Source of the DNA: Halichoerus grypus
Taxonomy: Eukaryota > Chordata > Mammalia > Carnivora > Phocidae
Reading direction: 5' to 3'
DNA: 64,000 nucleotides
NCBI RefSeq assembly: GCF_964656455.1
Contig: NC_135724.1
Location: forward strand, 14,956,919-15,020,918
The notes below the pieces were generated by a model that worked only from the letters and a program-made list of their open reading frames with translations, ran no database searches and was not told the origin of the DNA. Positions 55,400-64,000 of this stretch are shown piece after piece. How positions within the stretch are numbered: position 1 is the stretch's first letter; each line of letters starts with the position of its first letter. Both the position numbers and the translations under genes were made by a program.

Positions 55400-58300
55400 T
55401 CATATCAGTGAGGTCATATGACACATGTCTTTCTCTGATTGACTTATTTCGCTCAGCATAATACCCTCCAGTTCCATCCACTTCACTGCAAATGGCAAGA
55501 TTTCATTCTTTTTGATGGCTGCATGATATTCCATTGTATATATACACCACATCTTCTTTATCCATTCATCTGTCAATGGACATCTTGGCTCTTTCCATAG
55601 TTTGGCTATTGTGGACTTTGCTGCTATAAACATTGGGGTGCACGTACCCCTTCGGATCCCTACATTTGTATCTTTGAGGTAAATACCCGGTAGTGCAATT
55701 GCTGGGCCATAGGGTAGCTGTATTTTCAACTTTTTGAGGAACCTCCATACTGTTTTCCAGAGTGGCTACACCAGCTTGCATTCCCACCAATAGTGTAGGA
55801 GGGTTCTTCTTTCTCCACATCCCCGCCAACATCTGTTGTTTCCTGACTTGTTAATTTTAGCCATTCTGACTGGTGTGAGGTGGTATCTCATTGAGGTTTT
55901 GATCTGGATTTCCCTGATGCCGAGCGATGTTGAGCACTTTTTCATGTGTCTGTTGGCCATTTGGATGTCTTCTTTGGAAAAATGTCTGTTTATGTCTTCT
56001 GCCCATTTCTTGATTGGATCATTTGTTCTTTGGGTGTTGCGTTTGATAAGTTCTTTATAGATTTTGGATACTAGCCCTTTATCTGATAAGTGTTTTGCAA
56101 ATATCTTCTCCCATTCTGTCGGTTGTCTTTTGGTTTTGTTGACTGTTTCTTTTGCTGTGCAAAAGCTTCTTATCTTGATGAAGTCCCAAGAGTTCATTTT
56201 TGTCCTTGTTTCCCTTGCCTTTGGCGATGTTTCTAGGAAGAAGTTGGTGTGCTGAGGTCAAAGAGGTTGTTGCCTGTGTTCTCCTCTAGGATTTTGATGG
56301 ACTCCTGTCTCACATTTAGGTCTTTCAACCATTTTGAGTCTACTTTTGTGTGTGGTGTAAGGAATGGTCCAGTTTCATTCTTCTGCATGTGGCTGTCCAA
56401 TTTTCCCAACACCATTTGTTGAAGAGACTGTCTTTTTTCCATTGGACATTCTTTCCTGCTTTGTTGAAGATTAGTTGACCATAGAGTTGAGGGTCCATTT
56501 CTGGGCTCTTCCCTATTCTGTTCCATTGATCTATGTGTCTGATTTTGTGCCAGTACCATACTGTCTTGATGATGACAGCTTTGTAATAGAGCTTGAAGTC
56601 CGGAATTGTGATGCCACCAGCTTTGCTTTTCTTTTTCAACATTCCTCTGGCTATTTGGGGTCTTTTCTGGTTCCATACAAATTTTAGGATTATTTGTCCC
56701 ACTTCTTTGAAAAAAGTTGATGGTATTTTGATAGGGATTGCATTGAATGTGTAGATTGCTCTAGGTAGCATTGACATCTTCACAATATTTGTTCTTCCAA
56801 TCTATGAGCATGAAACGTTTTTCCATTTCTTTGTGTCTTCCTCAATTTCTTTCATGAGTATTTTCTGAGTACAGATCCTTTGCCTCTTTGGTTAGATTTA
56901 TGCCTAGGTATCTTATGGTTTTGGGTGCAATTGTAAATGGGATCGACTCCTTAATTTCTCTTTCTTCTGTCTTGTTGTTGATGTATAGGAATGCCACTGA
57001 TTTCTGTGCATTGATTTTATATCCTGCCACTTTACTGAATTCCTGGATGAGTTCTAGCATTTTGGGGTGGAGTCTTTTGGGTTTTCTACATATAGTATCA
57101 TATCACCTGCAAAGAGTGAGAGTTTGACTTCTTCTTTGCCGATTTGGATGCCTTTTATTTCTTTTTGTTGTCTGATTGCTGTGGCTAGGACTTCTAATAC
57201 TATTTTGAATAGAAGTGGTGATAGTGGACATCCCTGCCATGTTCCTGACCTTAGGGGGAAAGCTCTCAGTTTTTCCCCATTGAGAATGATATTCGCTGTG
57301 GGTTTTTCATAGATGGCTTTTATGTTATTGAGGTATGTACCCTCTATCCCTATACTCTGAAGAGTTTTGATCAAGAAAGGGTGCTGTACTTTGTCAAATG
57401 CTTTTTCTGCATCTATTGAGAGGATCATTTGGTTCTTGTTCTTTCTTTTATTAACGTATTGTATCACATTGATTGATTTGCGGATGTTGAACCAACCTTA
57501 CAGCCCAGGGATAAATCCCACTTGGTCATGGTGAATAATCCTTTTAATGTACTGTTGGATCCTATTGGCTAGTATTTTGGTGAGAATTTTTGCATCCATG
57601 TTCATCAAGGATATTGGTCTATAATTCTCCTTTTTGATGGGGTCTTTGTCTGGTTTTGGGATCAAGGTAATGGTGGCCTCATAATATGAGTTTGGAAGTT
57701 TTCCTTCCATTTCTGTTTTTTGGAACAGTCTCAGAAGAATAGGTATTAATTCTTCTTTAAATGTTTGGTAGAATTCCCCTGGGAAGCCATCTGGCCCTGG
57801 GCTTTTGTTTGTTGGGAGATTTTTGATAACTGCTTCAATTTCCTTAGTGCTTATAGGTCTGTTCAGGTTTTCTATTTCTTCCTGGTTCAGTTTTGGTAGT
57901 TTATAGATATCTAGGAATGCATCCATTTCTTCCAGGTTATCTAATTTGCTGGCATATAGTTGCTCATCATATGTTGCTTATAATTGTTTGTATTTCTTTG
58001 GTGTTAGTTGTGATCTCTCCTCTTTCATTCATGATTTTATTTATTTGGATCATTTCTCCTTTTTTTTTTTGATAAGTCTGGCCAGGAGTTTATCAATCTT
58101 GTTAATTCTTTCAAAGAACCAGCTCCTAGTTTCGTTGATCTGTTCTACTGTTCTTTTGGTTTCTATTTCATTGATTTCTGCTCTGATCTTTATTATTTCT
58201 CTTCTCCTGCTGGGTTTAGGCTTTATTTGCTGTTCTTTCTCCAGCTCCTTTAGGTGTAGGGTTAGATTGTGTATTTGAGACTTTTCTTGTTTCTTGAGAA

Positions 58301-59237
58301 AGGCTTGTATTGCTATATACTTTCCTCTGAGGACTGCCTTTGCTGCATCCCAAAGATTTTGAAGAATTGTGTTTTCAATTTCATTTATTTCCATGAATTT
58401 TTTAAATTCTTCTTTAATTTCCTGGTTGACCTATTCATTCTTTAGTAGGTTGCTCTTTAGCCTCCATGTATTTGAATTCTTTCCCACTTTCCTCTTGTGA
58501 TTGAGTTCTAGTTTCAAAGCATTGTGGTATGAAAATATGCAGGGAATGATCCCAATCTTTTGGTACTGGTTGAGACCTGATTTGTGCCCTAGGATGTGAT
58601 CTATTCTGGAGAATGTTCAATGGGCACTAGAGAAGAATGTGTATTCTGTTGCTTTGGGATGGAATGTTCTGGATATATCTGTGAAGTCCATTTGGTCGAG
58701 TGTGTCTTTATTTATTTATTTCCTTGTTGATCTTTTAAAGTCTTTATTTCCTTGTTGATCTTTTGCTTAGATGATCTGTCCAGTTCAGTGAGGAAGGTGT
58801 TAAAGTCCTCCACTATTATTGTATTGTTGTTGATGTGTTTCTTTGCTTTTGTTACTAATTGGCTTATATAATTGGCTGCTCCCATGTTAGGGACATAGAT
58901 ATTTACAATTGTTAGATCTTCTTGTTGGATCGAGCCTTTAAGTATGATATGTGACCTTCCTCATCTCTTACTATAGTCTTTGGTTTAAAATCTAATTTGT
59001 CTGATATAAGGATTGTCACCCAGCTTTCTTCTGATGTCCATTAGCATGGTAAATGGTTTTCCACCCCCTCACTTTCAATCTGGGGGTGTCTTTGGGTCTA
59101 AAATGAGTCTCTTGCAGACAGCATATCGATGCGTCTTGTTTTTTTTTTATCCAGTCTGATAGCCTGTGTCTTTTGATTGGGCCATTTAGACCATTTACAT
59201 TCAGGGTAACTATTGAAAGATATGAATTTAGTGCCAC
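55400..59237 (-). pseudogene. ORF2: L1 ORF2 (endonuclease-reverse transcriptase), broken
   Basis: Spans the usual 3.8 kb in several frames. The N-terminal endonuclease is visible at 59237-59016 (TLNVNGLN with the metal-site Asn; CLQETHF with the catalytic Glu), then the frame is lost. The central region is open at 58394-58050. Reverse transcriptase lies at 57926-57054: [32 protein letters not shown] with one catalytic Asp, and [10 protein letters not shown]. Defects: a stop at 57498-57500 in place of Gln after GFIPGL, a frameshift near 56850, and catalytic FADD changed to FAGD (codon 57105-57107). The C-terminal Cys/His segment ([18 protein letters not shown]) is at 55834-55770. A short tandem duplication of 25-35 bp near 58707-58762 adds another disruption. 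Confidence 0.93.
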
Positions 59238-59301
59238 TGTATTGCCTGTAAGGTGACTATTACTGTATATTGTCTGTGTTCCTTTCTGGTCTATGTTACA
59301 T

Positions 59302-60210
59302 TTAGGCTCTCTCTTTGGTTAGAGGACCCCTTTCAATATTTCTTGTAGGGCTGGTTTTGTGTTTGCAAATTCCTTTAGTTTTTGTTTGTCCTGGAAGCTT
59401 TTTATCTCCTATTTTCAATGACAGCCTAGCTGGATATAGTATTCTTGGCTGCATATTTTTCTCATTTAGTGCTCTGAATATATCCTGCCAGTCCTTTTTG
59501 GCCTGCCAGGTCTCTGTGGATAGGTGTGTTGCCAATCTAATGTTTCTACCATTGTAGGTTACAGATCTCTTGTCCCGAGCTGCTTTCAGGATTTTCTGTT
59601 TGTCTCTGAGACTCGTAAGTTTTACTATAAGGTGTTGGGGTGTTGACCTATTTTTATTGATTTTGAGGGGGTTTCTCTGTGCCTCTTGGGTTTTGATGCC
59701 TGTTTCCTTCTCCAAATTAGGGAAGTTCTCTGCTATAATTTGCTCCAATATACCTTCTGCCCCTCTCTCTCTTTCTTCTTCTTCTGGGATCCCAATTATT
59801 CTAACATTGTTTCGTCTTATGGTTTCACTTATCTCTCGAATTCTGCCCTCGTGATCCAGTAGTTGTTTATCTCTCTTTTTCTTAGCTTCTTTATTTTCCA
59901 TCATTTGGTCTTCTATCTCACTGATTCTCTCTTCTGCCTCATTTATCCTAGCAGTTAGAGCCTCCATTTTTGATTGCATCTCATTAATAGCCTTTTTGAT
60001 TTCGAATTGGTTAGATTTTAGTTCTTTTATTTCTCCAGAAAGGGTTTCTCTAATATCTTCCATGCTTTTTTCAAGCCCAGCTAGTATCTTTAAAATCGTC
60101 ATTCTGAACTCTAGTTCTGACATCTTACTAATGTCCGTATTGATTAGGTCCCTGGCAGTCAGTACTGCCTCTTGTTCTTTTTTTTGAGGTGATTTTTTCC
60201 ATCTTGTCAT
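59302..60210 (-). pseudogene. ORF1: L1 ORF1 (RNA-binding protein), C-terminally frameshifted
   Basis: The proper start is the ATG at 60210 (MTRWKKSPQKKEQ); the open frame extends 55 codons upstream only because it runs through A-rich leader. The product (302 codons to the stop) has a basic N-terminus, a heptad-rich coiled coil (about residues 50-120), an RRM (NNVRIIGIPEEEERERG, HLIVKLTSLRDKQKILKAARDK) and the start of the C-terminal domain (WQDIFRALNEKNMQPRILYPARLS). The last 35-40 residues are in the wrong frame: the family's normal C-terminus is readable in another frame from about 59400 to a stop near 59320. A single small indel is therefore the main lesion. Family role: nucleic-acid chaperone of the L1 RNP. 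Confidence 0.93.
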
Positions 60211-60398
60211 TTTGTCCAGAGGAGAATAGATGAATGAGAGAACAAAATGGTAACAGGGTAAGAACGACCCCAGAAAAATATACACTAAACAAATCAGAAG
60301 ACACCTGAAGCTGGGGGAAAAGAAAGGGAAAGAAAGAAAAAAGAAAAAAAAAAAAAAAGAAAAAGATAAAAACAAAAAAACAGAATATGATCAAATAT

Positions 60399-60890
60399 GA
60401 TCAGGCTGGTGCATAGATCAGTGCCACACACTAGATTTTGGGCGTATTTTGGTCTGTTAGAAGAAAGTGCCTCCCAAAATTTTAATGAAAGAAAAACTTA
60501 CACATGTACAAAACTAAGGGTAAATACAATGAAGGGATGGAATATGACTGTAAAGATGAAAATTATAAAAGATTTTGTAAAAGGAATTGATAAGAAGTTG
60601 GTTGAAAAAAGAAAGAAGAGGATTAAAAAAAAAGGGGAGAGAATGTGATCAGGCAGGAGACTAGAATAAAGCCATACACTAGAGATTTAGGGTATATTTT
60701 GGTCTGTTAGAAGAAACTGTATCCCAAAATTTTAAAGAGAGAACAACTTATATATATATACCAAAAATAAGGTTAACTACTATGAAAGGATAGAATATGA
60801 CTCAAAATGAAAAATAAAAAAGATTTTTTTTAAAAAAGGGATTGATAAGATGTTGGTTGAAAAAGGGAAGAAGAAAAATTCAAAAAAAAA
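60399..60890 (-). repeat. Two tandem units of about 248 bp in L1 5'UTR
   Basis: Unit 1 (60399-60646) and unit 2 (60647-60890) both start GATCAGGC and share TATTTTGGTCTGTTAGAAGA, CCCAAAATTTTAA, GGATGGAATATGACT / GGATAGAATATGACT and TTGATAAGA-GTTGGTTGAAA. They are diverged, so the duplication predates this copy. Confidence 0.85.
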
Positions 60891-61160
60891 AAAAGAAAAA
60901 GAAAGTTTAAAAAAAATTAACTTTGAAAGGCTAAAGAATCATGGGAAAAGAGCCATGAATTCTATGTGCAGTATTCCCCTAGTGCTGGAGTTCTGCCGTT
61001 CTCATTGATCAGTAAACTTGGTCTTGGCTGGCTGGTCTTGCTGATCTTCTGGGGGAGGGGCCTCTTGACGTGGTTCTCAAATGTCTTTGCTGGAGGCGGA
61101 ATTGCCCCGTCCTTGCCTGTCAGGGCTAAGTAATCTGCTCGGGTTTGCTCTCGGGAGCTT

Positions 61161-61724
61161 TTGTTCCCTGCAAGCTTTCTGTACAGCTTTGGAGGACGAG
61201 AGTTAAAATGGCGGCCTCCCAATCTCCACCCCGGAGGAGCTGAGAACTCAGGGCCCCACTCCTCAGTGCGCCCCCAGCGAAAAGCAGTCAATCACTCCTG
61301 TCTCCCTGGTCTCCGGCCACACTCCATGCTCACCTGGCCTGTGACCAAGCATTTCTATTTCTGGCATAGGACCCCGCTTGGAGTCTCCAAACCCAGTACA
61401 TCGCTGTGGTGTGCTCCCATACCACTCCTCCCGGGGGAGGAAGGGGAGTCTCCCCGGATCTGCCGCTTGTTGGGTCCCTGCTGGAAGAGCAGTGGCCCAA
61501 CTGTGCCACGGATCACAGTTTATGGCCACCCCGAGCTGAGAGCCCACTCCTCAGCTCGGTCTTTGCAGCCAGCTTCCCTGCTCCGATACCTGGGAGCTCT
61601 GCTGCACTCAGGCACCCCCGGTCTTTCTGTGACCCCGAGGGTCCTGAGACCACACTGTCCCAGTGAGGGTTCCACCCCCCACTTAGCCACTGGAGCGATG
61701 TCCCTCTGGAGAGCCAACTTCTAA
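61161..61724 (+). other. 187-codon ORF antisense to the L1 5'UTR
   Basis: Uninterrupted ORF on the strand opposite to L1, through its GC-rich promoter region. No recognisable domain: Pro/Ser/Leu-rich with scattered Arg. Primate L1s have a much shorter antisense ORF (ORF0) in the 5'UTR, so position is analogous but sequence is not. High GC raises the chance of a random long ORF. Confidence 0.3.
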
Positions 61725-62006
61725 AAGTTCGATTTTGTGCTCCGCTGCTCTATCACTTGCCAGTAGCGGCTGTCAGAGGCCCCCTCCCCCGCTGTCTATC
61801 CTCCTGAATATTGCCTCAGATTCCCTCCTCCAAATGCCCTACCTTCCAGAAAGTGGTCACTTTTCTGTTCAGAGAGTTGCTGCTATTCTTTTCATCGATC
61901 TCCTGTTGAATTCGTAGGTGTTCAGAATGGTTTGATTCCTATCTAGCTGAATTCCTGGGACCAGATGAAATTTAGGTCTCCTACTCCTCCACCATCTTGC
62001 TCCTCC

Positions 62007-62194
62007 AAGATTTTATTTATTTGAGAGATAAAGAGCGAACCTGTGAGCCCGAGGTCAGAGGGAAAGAGAATCTGAAGCAGACTCTGCACGGAGCTCAGAA
62101 CCCGGCATGGGGCTTGATCTCACGACCATGAGATCATGACCTGAGCCAAAATCAAGAGTTGGACACTTAACCAACTGAGCCACCCCAGCACCCC
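62007..62194 (-). mobile_element. CAN-SINE, tail cut by the large L1
   Basis: Starts at AAGATTTTATTTATTTGAGA with no T-run, because the L1 5' end directly adjoins; ends with head GAGCCACCCCAGCACCCC. Its missing poly-A portion should have continued on the other side of the L1 but is absent there. Confidence 0.9.
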
Positions 62195-62645
62195 CTGACT
62201 TAGTTCTTGAAAACACATCTCTGGATCCCAGCTCGGGAATGCCATAAAAGGCACAAGGATGAAGTGGTAGCTCATGTGAGAGATGGTAGGTGGTTGCAAG
62301 AGTTTTGATTGATTACAAAATAGAAGCTATCCACATTTTCATTAATTTGGATGAGAGGGTGATAGCAATGCCGCCCTGATTTTGTGGTTAGTAACTCTAC
62401 CAATAACTCAGTAGTAACTGTAACTGCGAGTGACTAGTAATGGTAACTGCCCATGCAGGTGACTTCACAGATGTTCTTCGTTAATCACAAGAGGAGCACG
62501 GATGAATCAGTCCAAGTCCTCTCTTCTACTGAAGAAAGAATCTCAGATTCCTACTATGGAATGAAAACCATTTTTTAATGAGAAAGAAAATGAAAGTTTG
62601 AGAAGCATTAAGTAATAATAATATGCTATCCGATAGTATGGTGCA
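62195..62645. other. Gene-free unassigned stretch
   Basis: No repeat or exon recognised. Confidence 0.3.
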
Positions 62646-62649
62646 TGAG

Positions 62650-62875
62650 AGTTTAAAACACTTTCATATGAGTTAATTCATCTGATGAACCCAGAATCCC
62701 AGGAGCTAAATGGGAGGGCAAAGATTACTGGATGTTTCCTCCCACTTTGTAGATGAGAAAACCAAGACTCTAGGAGGATAAGTACTTTTTCGTTTCCACA
62801 GCTAGAAAGTGACTGCAGTGGGATATAAACATTATCTCCTGATTCCTGCTATTAAGAGTATTACCTCTAAATGAT
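62650..62875 (-). mobile_element. MIR SINE, minus strand
   Basis: CACTTTCATATGAGTTAATT, CACTTTGTAGATGAGAAAAC, CAAGACTCTAGGAGGATAAG and CACAGCTAGAAAGTGACTGC follow antisense MIR. Confidence 0.68.
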
Positions 62876-64000
62876 ATGTGAACTGCCTCTTGTGGGGTCT
62901 GATTCTAAAGGAATTTTCAGAGTGTAGGCTGGGCCTGCGTTTGGACTTTTACTTTCTGTCCTGGGCTATTTCTATTCCCAATGGCCAACTCCAATTCTGT
63001 TCAGCCCATTATTGCTACCTTTGTTATTGATGAAAAATTTGGAAATATAAATATGCACTCATTATAAAATGAGTTCTGATGACCTTTTACTATTTGTTGT
63101 GTACGAACTGTAAGCAGCAGTTAAAGATGAAAAGGAATTGGCATTGAGCCTTCTTAATTATTGTTCCTGTTTCAGACCTTTATTATAGCTCTGGCTGTTG
63201 CTGACACATCTAAATGAGGTTTACAGAACCTGGAGCTGTGAATTCAGTGCTCATTAACAGAGGACTGACAAGACTGTGGAGTTTTCCTTTTTGCCCTTTT
63301 AGAAAAGAAATCATCTTAGATATCAAGTTTAGATGTTTTATTTTACATGTGGATTACCTACTGATTTGGAATTATTGTAAGTACGTGCTTCTAAAGAAAA
63401 GCCTAAAATGAGATCATAGAAGCATGGCAAGAGAGAGAATGGAGGCTGCGCTTGGTTAGGCTTTCTGGATTCTGTAAGTCACAACCATTATAACTAGTAA
63501 GAGGACTCAATGTACCATTGTAAATGGTGCTATGCAAAGAACGCTCACTGGCAGAGGTTCATGTGTCTGGCGAATTCCACCTCCATGGATACCGTGGCCA
63601 ATGCCATCTTTTCTGGCTGCAGGTTGTTAGAACTGGTCTTCTGACCTCTAGGGTCTTCTCATTTTGAGCTCACCTATACATCACTGCCAGATTTGACTTC
63701 TAAAAGGGGCAGCTCTGGTCAGGTAATGTCCCCATAAATCCTGTTGCTGGTGCCCTGTTTTTTAGTGAATTATACATAAGTCCTTTTAGTGATTAACAGC
63801 TTTCAGTTATGGTGTACGAACAATTAAGTCAACTAGTTAATCTCAAAAGGCAAACTTCAAATTAGTAGATCTGCTTGGTCTGTTGTAGTTTACATATTTA
63901 ATGGGCATGAAATTCTCATTTAATAGACTTTTACGAGAACTACCGTAGCATCCATATTTCTGATAAATCTGGAATTTAGGTTTTCTGACAAAAACAATGT
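62876..64000. other. Gene-free unassigned stretch to window end
   Basis: No repeat or exon recognised. Confidence 0.3.

Larger units (their letters stand above)
55030..62006 (-). mobile_element. Near full-length carnivore L1 lacking its 3' terminus
   Basis: About 6.98 kb. In minus-strand order: 5' end GGAGGAGCAAGATGGTGGAG at 62006; 5'UTR with a GC-rich part (61000-61850) and A-rich part (60290-60910); ORF1 (60210-59302); ORF2 (59237-55400); 3'UTR with an internal A-run and (GAA)n at about 55200-55222. Compared with the copy at 53452, about 80 bp of terminal 3'UTR and the A-tail are missing, and the sequence passes into a MIR. The 5' end abuts a SINE tail, so the target was probably the SINE A-tail. 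Both ORFs are broken, so it cannot move on its own. Confidence 0.93.
60211..62006 (-). promoter_or_regulatory. L1 5'UTR / internal promoter region
   Basis: About 1.8 kb. The CpG- and GC-rich half (61000-61850) is typical of an L1 promoter. A YY1-like CAAGATGG lies at the 5' terminus (61992-61999, minus strand), and a strong YY1-like AAAATGGCGGC lies on the opposite strand at about 61206-61216. The ORF1-proximal half is A-rich with tandem repeats. Confidence 0.7.

Noticed and set aside
60211..60375. Upstream in-frame extension of L1 ORF1 (55 codons before the family start)
   Set aside because: It runs through A-rich leader, giving Phe-rich sequence, and the family start MTRWKKSP is at 60210.
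55030..62006. An active L1
   Set aside because: Frameshifted ORF1, stops and frameshifts in ORF2, FAGD in place of FADD, and no 3' terminus or A-tail.
2407..62194. tRNA-like heads with A- and B-box-like sequences
   Set aside because: They are SINE heads followed by CT-rich bodies and A-tails; none folds as an obvious complete tRNA gene.

Overview
This is 64 kb of mammalian nuclear DNA, AT-rich and packed with interspersed repeats. I find no host protein-coding exon. At least fifteen tRNA-Lys-type carnivore SINEs (heads like GGCGCCTGGGTGGCTCAG, tails AAATAAATAAAATC) and L1 elements with carnivore-type 3' ends identify a carnivoran. The SINE bodies lack the diagnostic variants I associate with dog or cat, so a bear, seal or mustelid relative (arctoid) is the best inference.

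Layout. 0.3-1 kb: a complete solo retroviral LTR with a 5-bp target duplication, carrying a small intact membrane-protein ORF in U3. 2-13 kb: ancient L2, MIR and hAT-Charlie fossils with four SINEs. 13.9-22 kb: nested ancient LINE-like and DNA-transposon-like sequence, interrupted by a 5'-truncated carnivore L1 with perfect target duplications, then SINEs and old L1 pieces. 22-28 kb: mostly repeat-poor, ending in a class III-like LTR. 29-32 kb: a 2.4-kb old L1. 32.6-37.5 kb: four SINEs (one with a poly-A block at its 5' end, two in tandem), a polypurine tract and the 5' part of another old L1. 38.7-41 kb: an L2 split by an unassigned insertion. 41-49 kb: mainly repeat-poor, with L2/MIR fragments and one MaLR LTR. 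50-53.3 kb: three MaLR LTR copies, one retroposed as RNA with poly-A and target duplications. 53.4-62 kb: an L1 3' end holding a tailless fragment of U6 snRNA, then a near full-length L1 with damaged ORF1 and ORF2, sitting against the tail of a SINE. 62-64 kb: one MIR and otherwise unassigned sequence.

No genes work together here. The interest lies in retrotransposition products: the U3 ORF, the U6 fragment, the retroposed LTR, the L1 with a missing 3' terminus and an antisense 5'UTR ORF, and the duplicated module in the young L1 3'UTR. Every L1-derived piece whose orientation I could read lies on the minus strand, which would fit an intron of a plus-strand gene, though that is inference. Repeat family names come from recalled consensus features and should be confirmed by a repeat search.
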